From Microstegium vimineum (taxonomy: Eukaryota > Streptophyta > Magnoliopsida > Poales > Poaceae), in assembly GCA_022036555.1 (NCBI GenBank), contig CM039137.1, positions 25,537,862-25,601,861 on the forward strand: DNA of 64,000 nucleotides, in the 5' to 3' direction. This document shows, in pieces, positions 11,040 through 22,600 of this stretch (positions are counted from its first letter, which is position 1; the number at the start of each line of letters is the position of its first letter). The notes under the pieces were generated by a model, which was not told the origin of the DNA, ran no database searches, and saw only the letters and a list, made by a program, of their open reading frames with translations. The translations under genes and the position numbers were made by a program.

Positions 11040-12070
11040 ACGGCTAGCGGCTACTGTCGGATCCAGATGGTCTTTGAATGAATGAATACAAGAAGGTAGC
11101 GCGAGCACCGCACCGGGCAGGCAAGACATGCAGCTCGATCGCCGCTCGCGTGTTGACTTGGGGCCTGCGGTTGCGGTGTAGGCATCGGTCATCAAAGGCG
11201 TTGACGTCTTCCGCCCGCTAGCTCTCTCCATCTGTGCCGCGCACGATCGACAGTGAACGACGTCGTTTTGATGCAGTGTTGCACATTAACTAGCAAGATT
11301 GGTAGTAGTAGTAGTAGTAGTAAGGGCCACAGCAATATACTGCTACAGCCTACAAACAAGACTAGGACTGTGACTGGGACGCCCAAGGCAATGGGAGTGA
11401 CGTAGTGCCATGTCTAAGGAGGAGGCCATATATCTCTGTGGCCCGTGTGTGTTGTACGTTGTTGCAATATATGCATGGAGACCATCACTTATTGTTGAGC
11501 ACAAGGTCTCTCATGTGGTTGCATGGTAATTAGTGTGCTGCTGCTCCCTTGCTTGTCCACTCGATCGGTTCTCTGTTCGTACGTCTCGATTTTCTTATAG
11601 CGGAATCAGCTGCTGGATTATTCATTCCTTCACTTGCGGCCGGTCGCTTATTAACTCTAGCAAAAGAAGTAGCTTATTAAAAATGAAGAACAACACGCCA
11701 AGTAATTGAGACTATACGCGCGATCAACTTATTATTGGCACTAGTTACGCGTTCTCACTTGTTGAATATGCATGTGTGTGTGTGTGTGTGTGTGTGTGTC
11801 GAGGTAGTAATAGTGTATTTACTGTCGAGGTAACTAATACGTACGTACTTATATATTGTGTTCTCAGTTCTCACCTGACGTACGGATGCAGCAGAGCAGA
11901 TGCTTGGCTATCTCTGTGTTGACGTGGAGATGGCCTGGGGTGTGGAGACGTGGAGTTAATGAGAGAGAGCGCTAGCTATAGCTAGCAAGGTCGATCGACG
12001 GACGCGTGCGGACGTCGTGGTCAAGCAACAGTGCCAAAAGACATAACATGGCTGACTTGCGGAATTGAAG
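11040..12070. repeat. Orphan copy of the PLA1 gene 1 upstream region (blocks B' and C')
   Basis: Block B' (about 11040-11260) shares tgtcggatccagatggt, cgcgtgttgacttg and catcaaaggcgttgacgtct with 2015-2290. Block C' (about 11410-12070) shares tctgtggcccgtgtgtgttg, gaccatcacttattg and the ggagttaatgagagag to gtcaagcaacagtgcca stretch with 2455-3100. The order is the same as in front of the functional lipase. A TATA run follows at 12197-12204, but the sequence beyond it does not encode a lipase. A (TG)n microsatellite at about 11774-11799 interrupts C'. Confidence 0.65.
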
Positions 12071-13019
12071 CGGATCGATGACGTACGTACACGACCCCGT
12101 CGATAATCGTCATGGCGCGTTCCTGGCCAGCCACGCCTACACAGTACAGTACAGTACAGTACAGGATGGAGCCCTAGCTAGCTAGCTAGCGGGGGCTATA
12201 TATAGGCCTATAGCTAGCTAGGTAGCGGCTCCGATCCCGCGCTCCGCGTCAACGGAAAGCGAACCCTTGCCAGTCCGCCTCGAGCTCGCTCCATCAACAC
12301 ACACACGCACATGAACCGCGGCCTGCGACGTGAGTTTTCCGCACGTACAGCTAATTTAATTAGGCCTATAGCCAAAACGAAAAAAAGAAGAGGGGTCGTC
12401 GTCGTCCATCATATCATCGATCGGAGAGGTTGGGCGAAGCGCATCACAACCTGTTGACGGACCGGCCGGGTGCAATGCATACATGTACCGTCTCCATGCA
12501 CCACGCACGCCTGAGCGTAGCGTGTGGTGCCGTGGTAAGCGAAATGGCTGGCTACATCATGCATGCGCACTCCGGTTCGGTTAACCGCAGCCGGCGACCG
12601 GGCGTACCTGCTCTAGCCAGTAGCCTGTGTCGAGTCAGGCCAGTGGTCCACGCATGCCGGCCGCCGAATCGATCGGGTGCTGCGGCACCAGCGAGTCAAC
12701 AACGTACTAGTACGTGGCACACCGTACGTACCACCACAAGTAGCATCGATTGGCCGCTGCATGCCGGACCGGCGGATGCAATGCATCATGCAGTCCGATC
12801 GATCGGTGCACGCACGCATCATCGCGTACGTGCCGTGCCGCTAATTCCCGGAAACTTGCAAGGTGTGCGTGCATACGTACGCGTGTGCACGACGACTTCA
12901 GTTACGTTACGTGCGTGCATATATACGTATGGAATGCCTATATATATATATGTATGTACGCGTGGAACTAGCTAGTAATATATCGATCTACCGTACCACG
13001 TATCATGCATGTCTGCATA
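12071..13019. other. Region behind the orphan promoter, no lipase sequence
   Basis: It starts with a (CAGTA)n run (12142-12164), GCTA repeats and TATATATA at 12197-12204, then many CGTACG, GCATGC and GATCGATC palindromic words. I looked for the lipase landmarks (GHSMG, FSFGGPRVGN) in six frames and found none. Open frames here are not supported as genes. Confidence 0.45.
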
Positions 13020-13245
13020 TCTACGCTCTACTCCTGGTCCTGGTCTAATCTTAGCGGTGTAAAGTCCAGCAAGATCGAGGTACGTCGTGACCAAGATAGA
13101 TGACCTGTACAATCTGTTAGACCAACGGTATCTGTCGTCGTCCCGTACACGTAACAGTCGCCTTCCGGCCGGCACGGGGTCTTCATGTCGTCTTTTCCTT
13201 GGATTTTTCATTCAGGCTGCGCGCAGCGGACGCAGGGTGTCTACT
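13020..13245. repeat. Block A' copy of 556-750
   Basis: Shares gtccagcaagatcga, accaagat, the 20-base cgtcgtcccgtacacgtaac and the cttttcc/gattcctttt tail with block A. In the array A lies upstream of gene 1, while A' lies downstream of the orphan promoter. That is what a head-to-tail tandem array would leave. Confidence 0.55.
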
Positions 13246-15555
13246 CCGACGAGACCAAACGACGCACAGCTAGAGCTAGCTGACACGGAGTACTATGCAT
13301 GTGCTTGCTTGTCATCATCGATTCCGTTGGTTTCCGGCGCACGTACGTAGGCCGCGTAATTACTGTGCTTAATACAGTTACAGATAACAGATGGTTTATC
13401 TATCAGTACGTATCTCTGACCTTAACTAAACCAACTTAATTTTATAGCTGTTTTTTTTACTATATTTAAAAAGGTCTTAAAATTTAATTAAATCTTTTAT
13501 GTAAACGAACACAAAATAAAAATGTATTTCATGGTGATTTAATGCCACTAATTTACTGTTATTGATATTACTTTTTAACAGTTTTAGTTAATATATTAAA
13601 AATGATTTAAGACAACTATATATAAGAGTTGATTAATAATTTATGTACAGTATGGATATAGATGAGTGAGTATTACTAGCTAGGTGCATGCCAACAAGAA
13701 GCTAGCCAGCGATCGGAGAGCGAGGAAGCTGGCGACCATTAGCTTAATTGCTTCTTATTGTCCACATCATGGATCGATCAGAATCAGATCCGGAAGTAGA
13801 GTAGTACGTAACTGTGAAAAGCGCATTAATAATGACGGTACGTGTTTGTTGGTGTCAAGCGAGCGAGCGCTGGAGGATTATTGGAATTGAATTGAAGGCC
13901 TCCTTTTGACCTCACGCGCCGCCCTGTTGTTGGGCCCTGCTGGTGCTGGGTGGGTCGCAAATCCACCAAGGGCACGAGAAAGCTTGTTTCCCGCTGCTGG
14001 GTTCCGAAAGCTTGTATTGAATTTGAAACTCATCATCATTCACGTGGATGGATGGTGGTCGTGCATGCGCATCGGGGTGTGCGCGGCGAAAGACTCACTC
14101 GACCGGGCGGAGACTTTGGAGGCCAGCATGCATGCCGCGCGCTGCTGGTTTATACACAGGCTACTCGATCCTACTACTGGCTGTCAGGCCAGGCGGGGCG
14201 CTGTGCCCGATTGACAATTCGTGCGTGCGCGTATCCCGACGACGACGACGACACGGTGGCGGCGGCGTGCGCCTCCCCTGACTCCCTCACTGCCAGCATC
14301 CACAGCACGCACCTGCTTCGCGGCCGGCTGCCTTCTGAGTTCTGACACCTGAGTACCTGACCACTGTTACTCGCCTACTCCTGCCCCGGTACGGCAGTAC
14401 AGCTACTAGTTGCTACAGTGAGTACGTACTAGTCAGGGACTTTTTTGGCACCATCGTGCGAGCGGTTTGGCACATGTCACGTACTACTACGAGTGTGATG
14501 AGTCTTCGTTGACAGCTCGCTGCGCGCAGGTAGGTCGGGTCGAGTACGTAGTCGTCCACGGGCCCGCATTGATAGCTTGCTTGTTGCCCTTTGCTTGTAG
14601 ACCAGCTGGTGGCCGGTCGGGAGAGCATGCACCGCCGTAGTCCGCTTGGCATGGAATTTCCACCTTCGTCGGCCGGCCGCCGGTCTAGCTAGAGCTGGCC
14701 GGAATGAAACGTCTCTCGTTTGACAAAATGTTTGTCAGACTTAACCTGCACATTATTGGCCGGCCCGGCTGGCCGGTCGCTGAAACCACAACACATTACC
14801 GGAAAAAAGGCAGACAATGGAAAAAACTTGACGATGCCCGCCTGCATTTAATTACTTGAGTACTTGACGACGAGTACGTACCCGGCCTGCTTTCCTCGGG
14901 AGGGAAGGAGGAATAAAGTGCCGGTGGCGCGAAGAAAGGAAAATAGCCTCTTTCGTCATTCCGTGGTAGTACGTCGTCGCACGGCTAGCTGGCGTGGTGG
15001 TGTTCCATACGGTACGGGGAGCTAAACCCGCCGCCGCCGCCGCCGGCCTCTGATCTGAAGCTTCTCGGCGCCTGGCCGGCCGGTGCAGAATTAAACGAGA
15101 CCCCTGTCTGGCTGTTGGCGCCTGGCTGGTGTGGTACAGCACACACGATCGATCGAGCTGTTCTGTGACGACACGACGAGAATAATAATTACCAACAGTA
15201 CGTGCGTGCGTTTCATACACGACACGACACGCATGCATTGCATGCATGTGTGTTTCAGTTGGCTACGTCGGATCAGATTATTGGAATGGAACAAATAAAT
15301 TAAGCTTGGATTACTACAAATTCTTCCCGAAATCACATAACTTATTAGTGTCCCGATCGACCTGCAAGGTTTCCCTAGCTTACAATAATATATATTATTG
15401 ATCTGGTTATGCTATAGGATTTTTTTTAATATACATACAAATATTATTACGTTGGCTAGGGGATATCTCTTATTACTATTTGGTTTTTTCACACTCCATC
15501 GGTTCATAATAAATGTTAGTATTTTTATTTGGGGATTTTTTTAGAACAAATCCAA
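13246..15555. other. Intergenic DNA, no gene recognised
   Basis: AT-rich at 13430-13650, otherwise GC-rich with many GTACGTAC, CGGCCGG and GCATGCATG words. Several 70-130-codon open frames exist at 13906-14345 and 14852-15247, but none shows a family motif or clear codon bias. I do not annotate them. Confidence 0.4.
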
Positions 15556-15712
15556 GTAGGGGTGCAAACGAGAGTGACTTATTAGGTGCACCTTTAAACC
15601 TCTTTAGTTCAAGTATTTATACTACTTCTCTAAATCTTTTAAAAAGTAGTACAAATATTTGTACTAAAAGATTTGGAGGTGTACCTAAAGGTTACCCTTT
15701 TGCACCCCTAAA
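15556..15712. mobile_element. MITE with GGGGTGCAAA ends
   Basis: Inverted ends ggggtgcaaacgagagtgac and ttacccttttgcacccc flanked by TA on each side. Inner arms pair ttaggtgcacctttaaacct with ggaggtgtacctaaa. Length about 155 bp, no coding capacity. Confidence 0.65.
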
Positions 15713-16812
15713 TCCAAGACAGATACAAAAAATACTCGGCTATCTATCTCTAATATTTAAAATCAGAGGGTCAGCATATGATTGTTGCAATTAAAGGACC
15801 GCAAGTTTCTGATTGGCGTACTTAAAAGGACGCCTTACTTAGCTTGTCATTGCACAAAATGAAGGGATCAGGGTCAGGTCCTTATGATTGATGCAATTAA
15901 AGGGTTAATCATAGTCCGTACTCAGATGCATATTCATGGACTAATTTGAAATGTTACAAGTCCATACCATTACAAGACTAATTAAAGGCATATTTGGATC
16001 TCCTCCCCTAAACTTTAGAGTTGTAAAAGCTTTAGTTCATTTTTAGTTCTAATGTGTGAACAAGGTGGGATAAAGTTTATATAGATAACTTTTATATCGC
16101 TTATTTGGAGCTTTAACTCTAAAGTTTAGAGAAGAAAATACAAGTAGACCCTAACTTCCCTCAACAATTTTTTACAGGTTGCACGTGGTTTCCTAATATA
16201 TTTGCGCAAAAAAATGTGGATAATCAGTTTGCCGCGAATTAAATTGCTAGGGATACTGTTGGTAAAGATGCAAATATGCTTCAAAAAGTGTGCGGGCCCA
16301 AACTATTTTGGCCACTCATATAAAATCATTGAGAAAAAAGACCACATTTCTTGTAATGAACATTATGGATGGATAGAGTATATTATCATTACATTTTTTT
16401 TATCATTGCACCTAATTTAATCAGCCCAATTAAAAGTGACAGCTTCTGATTGGTGCAATTAAAGGGTTGGGCGTAGGGAGTAAGAGCATCTCTAAGAGTA
16501 TATATTGGAAGGAAGTAAGGAAACAATAAGGGATGTACTATTTCATTTAAAAGAATTCCAGCCCAAAACATTGTAGGAATAACATGTACTTTAGGAATAG
16601 TAGAAATAATAGCGATGAGCGATGAACTTGACTCGAACACGATAACGATCGCATCGAATCTATCCGTGGGCCTGACTTTTTTTTTTTATAGCTGATCACT
16701 CGTTAGATCATAGCATCAGCTCCAGGCTCCAGGTTCCACCCTGCAATCCTGCATCATGTAGTATGTGAGTATGTCACCAAGCTACAGCAAGTTAAGTTCA
16801 GAGAACTGTTTA
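15713..16812. other. Intergenic DNA with possible MITE arms
   Basis: A weak inverted repeat joins about 15990-16055 (ctaaactttagag) and 16110-16135 (ctctaaagtttagag). Repeated ttaaagg phrases (gattgatgcaattaaagggtt, gattggtgcaattaaagggtt) occur at 15885 and 16450. No gene is recognised. Confidence 0.4.
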
Positions 16813-16813
16813 T

Positions 16814-17045
16814 TACCCCTTTCATTCCAAATTATAGTTTATTTGATTTTTTTCTTAAATTTGATCACTTATCTTATTGCCCTTTTCATAATTAAATTTA
16901 AGTTATTCTCAAAAAACTTATATTATTTAAGAAAGCCACAATAAAAAAGGTGATATATTTTACATAATTTTTTGAATAAGACGAATAATTAAATTTGATG
17001 TAAAAAAGACAAACGAGCTATTATATTATTTGAAACAGAGTTAGT
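16814..17045. mobile_element. Stowaway-like MITE, diverged
   Basis: About 230 bp with left arm cccctttcattccaaattat and right arm ttatattatttgaaacagag, roughly complementary, near TA. The interior is AT-rich. Boundaries are approximate. Confidence 0.45.
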
Positions 17046-19671
17046 AGAAACTGGATAGACGATGCATTGCGTGCCTGAACCGACCATCGACCACTTATCA
17101 TTAGTTGCTCGGCGTCATCACGTAGGAATGATTCCTCCGATCCCTTGCGCTTGGAGCACCATTTGTTCTTCCCAATCCAATCTTCTTTCAGTTGATGGAT
17201 GAGATTGACTATGATGACGCCACAGCTGTTCCCCTTTCTGCAGGATCGACAGAATCATTTTTATTTTGCTTCCTTTTCCCAGGATAGGAGATGGAGATGG
17301 AAATGGAGATGGAGATGACGACGAGACGCATGGGAATGCGAGGTGAATTGGATCAATGGGCCCCTAGCGCCAAAAGGGGTCACTTGCTCGCTTTCTGGGT
17401 TTCGGCCCGGCCGCCTGTTGACATCATGCTTTATTTATTGTGCTCGCATGGGATGGTGAGGTATCGTATAAGAATCGTTTCCATCCATGTCTATTGAAAG
17501 TCATCATAACTGATACGGAGGAGTACGTAATACATAAGGTATGGTGGCTGTATGTATCCTCATCAGAGTCATCACCTTCTGGATCAGAGATCTGGTTGTG
17601 TGCTATTGTTTTCTGACATGGATTATTCAATGCAAGCACTCCATCTCTGCAAACGGGAAAAATCTCCATTATATACTTTTGTATATGGGTAATGCTATGA
17701 TACATATTTTACTTGCTAGAAGGTTGCTTTAAAAAAATATTAGTTTATTCTAATTAAGTTATGCCATATCTAGAGTTGCAAATAATAAAAAGATTCACTA
17801 TATTTAATAGATCATATATGCATCAATTAAATCTAAAAATAGATTTTATACTTAAAACTTTCCTTATTTCACACATTACCTCCTAAAAAGTAATAGATGA
17901 TTCTGACCATTTGATGTAATCAAATGAACGACTCACAGTTATTTGTATACCATAGCAAATCCCTTTGTATATGAGCTTTGTTACTGTGCTTGGGAGGAAC
18001 CAACAGTTCCTCCGTGAAGAAATATTGCCAACCGTTGATCATCAAATTAGTAAATTAATTATAATTAAGGGTATTTTAGTATTTTTAGTCCATGTCGTCA
18101 TTAACTCTAATTATTGAAACTTTTTGTTCGCACGAAATTGAGAGGGGGGAAAATCTGAAGCCCGTGCTGCCTCCCGCATCGTTGCCGTCTGTCTGCTAGG
18201 ATCATCATCATCTACTTGAACAGGTTCACCGTCATCTCCATATCGAGGCATGTGTTTCCCACACCCGCATGCAAAGGTTGCAAAGGAGTGACAGACTCTG
18301 GTAGATGAAGGAAATTTGAGATAGATTAGGGCACTCACAATGCAGATTCCATCATAGAGTCTAAACCTATTTATTAACTCGAATCTTGTGGACTTGAAGT
18401 CTAAATAAGACTTGGAGTCTTGTTTTTTTTCTCTCTCTCTCCAATAAATATACTGCCACATCAGCAAAATACTATAAATTAGTGGTAATAAATAGTCTTA
18501 CACTCTATGATAGAGTCTTGCATTGTGAGTGCCCTTTAAGCAACCGCCGCTGCCTCAGAGCACGCAGAGTCATGACTGGCCAGAGCCCCCCTCCCCGATG
18601 TGTTCCCCTGGTCTCCTTGTTCGCTGAGTTCCAATGTCGCGTTCATGGAGAACTAGAGGTGCGGTAGAGGGAGGTGGGACAATTGCCGCTGCTGCCGAAC
18701 TCAAATTAATCCACGTACAATTATACCCCTTGCAATTTAATTCGTAACCGGTTCCTGATCTACCGATTTTAAGTTCTGTCCCATAATTAAGTTCCTGCTA
18801 ATTGGTTCCTCTTAATTTTTGACCATCAGATCTCTCCAAACGAAGGGCTCCTATTATTTCCAAGCACCGTAAAATTTCTCTTTGTATATACAAAAAAATT
18901 ATATGTTTTTGATAAAACCCCGGTATATATGAATTTCAAAAGTGAACCCCTGGTCTCGCGCTTGTTATTACTTCCAAGTTACCTTTTTTTTGACTGGATT
19001 GGATCACGTATTATCTTTTTGTACTTGCGACTTGTGAGTAAAACTCAGCTTCAATCATGTCACGCAGACATGCTTCACAAGTCATACATTCGGCAATCAA
19101 GTCAAAATGCTCATCGTCAATGAATTCAAATGCATACTACTAGCATGACTTTCTTTGGATATGTCAAAAAAAAAGAGCATGACTTTCATTGGAAGAACAA
19201 GAAGGCTGGAATTCTTTCAGACTTCGCACCAGCAGAATGTCAAGGAAACTTCATCCAACAGGCACATGGTACTTTATTCAGTACGCAGATGCCATACTAC
19301 CTGCACATGCTTGGTAGTATTTTACTTTTGGTCACAGTTACATGCGTGGCTGTGCAAACGTACAAACTTACAACACTGCTTGGAGCAAAACTTGGATTGC
19401 TCTGTAATCTACCATACTGGTCCCATAAACAACAATGGCAGCTCGGTTGAACTCAGAGAGCCAGCCTATGGCAAAGGCTTCGTACAACAATGCTGAGATT
19501 CAGGTAACAGACGCCCTGATTCGGTCGGCCTAAATTTTTCTAAGTTTCTACTTCGTACTTACAGCCAATAATGTTACATGTACTGTAACCAGCAGCCCGT
19601 ATTGCCCATAAGTCCATAAGTGATCCTAATTTCCTAACTTATGTACAACAACTAAGGCATGCACAAACGAC
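17046..19671. other. Intergenic DNA downstream of the DAGL-like gene
   Basis: Includes a purine repeat at 17289-17320 ((GAGATG)n-like), a MITE at 18329-18535, and a possible larger element of about 17985-18875 whose ends read tgtgcttgggaggaacc and ccaagcac in inverted orientation. No gene is supported. The stretch 18120-18240 has an open minus frame with an acidic run but no recognised domain. Confidence 0.4.
18329..18535. mobile_element. Tourist-like MITE with GGGCACTCACAATGCA ends
   Basis: Inverted ends gggcactcacaatgcaga and cttgcattgtgagtgccc, with inner pairs catcatagagtct and actctatgatagagtc. Length about 207 bp. The flanks are TTA on the left and TTA overlapping the right end, consistent with a PIF/Harbinger target. 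Confidence 0.75.
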
Positions 19672-22600
19672 TTATACAGCTTCCCCTTCAGTGGACTGAT
19701 CACTAGTGGGCTGATCCCGTTTCCGTGTTTCTATGACCTTTTGCATGGCATACTGACACCTACAAATCATAAAGGTCAATTAGCTTTAGTTCAGAAAATA
19801 CATATCCAGACAGTATTGAAGTTTGTAATTTCGCAAACAAAGAATACACCATTGCCATTTGCTAAATAAGTTCTACACTTGTTCTTGGATGCACTATTGC
19901 CATGCGCTAAATAAGTCCTAAACTTGTTCTTGCTAAGATTTTGAAAACAAAAGGTTCTACAAGTTCTTTCCAGACTGCATTTCCTCATGCAAGGTTACTG
20001 CTAATGTGCTACTCCATCAAGACTTGCAGCACGCTTGCATTTAGCTTAGATTGATTCAATAACTGAAACTGATACAATTTCAATCCCACTAAATGAGAAT
20101 GGTCTGAAATTCATACATAATATTTTTTCATGTGGAATAACACATACATATGAACCTTAAATATATATAGAACTTCCATGTGAATATATTTCTTTTGGAG
20201 GACATACCTCCAAGGGAGATGATCAAGGAACATGCGAGGTGTCACAACAAGATCCATAAAATCTTTTCGACAAGAAATAAACGCTTTGTAACTCTTGTTT
20301 TTTTGACGTGTCACAATTGTCTTCTGCAATGGAGAAGCACCTTTCTTTACTGGAACAACATGAACAACAAGACCAGGAAGATAAACCTCTGGTGACTGTC
20401 CTTCAGATGAACTTATTGTAATGATGTGATCATCAAAAGCAGACATCAGTCCAGGAGCATCATTTGAATGAGGCGATCTGTATGCCCCACCACATTCATT
20501 CAAGTCATCTTCTCGAAACTGACTGTCTATGTCTACATTACCTTCTCCACTGTGCAAAACAATCCATAAAACCGTGGGAAGCAACCATGGATTTCCTTCC
20601 ATCACTAACAGTAGTCATTCTAGATCTTCCCAACTCATAGTTAATTGTTGCTGTGGAGCTAACTCGGTGTTTTGGAGTATTTATCAAGCAAGATATTGCT
20701 TGGCCAAAGAGAAATAAACCACCTCTAATTGTATGCATTGGATTCCTTCCATGCATTTGATCATTACTTCGCTCAGCCTCACTAACCATCTGCAGAGCAC
20801 CAGAGGAAGCACAATGATCTAGTGCATTTTTATTGTCTGTTCTGGCACTCATGATTCCACCAACTAGTTTACCAACTTTAGCAGAATTGGGGGAAGTACC
20901 CTTTGAAAGAGCTGTCACAGCTGAGCTTCGCAATCTAATTACCGAATTCATGGATAATCGTGCAGAAAATTCATCATTATGGACTATACTGTAAGTGATG
21001 GACGGTTTATCAGAAGCTTCATGTTGCTTTATACATTGGAAAATAAATAACTATAAAGTAAATTCCACTGTAAAAATGTTTTGAATTTCACCTGGTGACA
21101 AATCGTGAGCAGGCATCTGCTACCATATAATCCACACATGGTGCAGCTCCATACGCATACACATGTAATTTTGGGAAGCGCCCGTACAGCTGTGTTTTTA
21201 TGATAAAGAAATGACTCATTTAGATGAAAAATATATTTCAGGAAACAATACAAAAACCAAGCTATTCATTTCAGAAACACCTCCAGCATTCCATGCTTAT
21301 TTACTGCCTAACCAATGAGACATTTTGCATATTTTACCCAACCGTTGTAAATTGGGGGGGGGGGGGGGGGGCTATTTTGTTCGGAACAGCAAGGATTTTT
21401 TTGTTTAATCTAATGAGCTCATCTTCCTTCATATGATAAAAGGAGCCAGCGGACGAGCTCATCTTCACCTTGGGAGGATCCCAAGGTGAAGATGAGCTCC
21501 TTTTATAATATTAGCAATGGGATCATCCCAGCAGCCATAAATTCCCAAGGTGAACTCAGCGGTCAGTATTCCCAATGGGCACGTGTCCATATTCAAATGA
21601 AACAGCTAAAAGGACTCCCTCAAATTTATAACTGAATAAGACAAACCTCATCAGGTGGTTTGAGATAAATTCCCTGTACATTGAAAAATAAACTTACCTT
21701 AATACCAAGAAGTGCAGCTACAGAACCTCCTAAAGAATGTCCAACAATTTGAATATTGTATCCATGGCACTCACAACCATCTCCAAGAAGAGAAGATAAG
21801 AAACCAGATTTCACTGTGTCTGACTTATCTGCAATCAGTTACATGACAGCAGTTAATGTTATGGTGCTGCACTGCAATTCTTTAAAGAATAAGGTGAAAG
21901 GGGTAAATTTATTTATTTTAGCAATTGAGGTATTCTTGTTTGTAGCTAATAAGGTATAAGGACTAGGTTCTGAGTTCTGACCTATAGTACTTCGAAATTC
22001 AGACGAAGACAAAATAAAAAGAAACATACTCCCTCCATTCAAAATTATAAGTCATTCCAAGAATCTTCGAGAGTCAAAGCATCTCAAGTTTTGACCAAAA
22101 TTAATTAGAAAATTATAAAGATTTATGACATCAAATAGGTATATTATGAAAATATAATTGATGAAGAATCTAATAACACTTCGTTGGCATTATAAATGTT
22201 ATTATATTATTATATAAGTCTGGTCAAACTTGAGAGGCTTTGACTCTCTAAGATTTTTGGAATGAATTATAATTTGGGGTGGAGAGAGTAGATAGTTAAC
22301 ATGCTTTGCATACAAAAGGTAAAATGATACAGTGGCTTTTCTTGTTGACCTTGATCTTGATGTATGGGTTGTCCCTCAAGTTCTGCATACAGCTCTCTAG
22401 CTGATTCAACGATTCCTGCATGTCCATAGTGTGGAGATGAGAGAACAACATTCTTCACTTGAGGAGACAGATGATCAGAACTGCAACAGAACAAATCATC
22501 TCATATTCTCATCAAATTTGTTCAAAGATGACCTGAAGACCACAGTTACTTTGATAAGTTTCCTAGAATATTATTTCCAGATTCATTCAGCCAACAAGTA

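Noticed and set aside
12430..12975. 181-codon plus-strand open frame behind the orphan promoter
   Set aside because: It is rich in palindromic GCATGC/GTACGT words, shows no domain, and no lipase motif could be found.
17291..17497. Open frame starting with repeated Met-Glu
   Set aside because: It is translation of a (GAGATG)n simple repeat.
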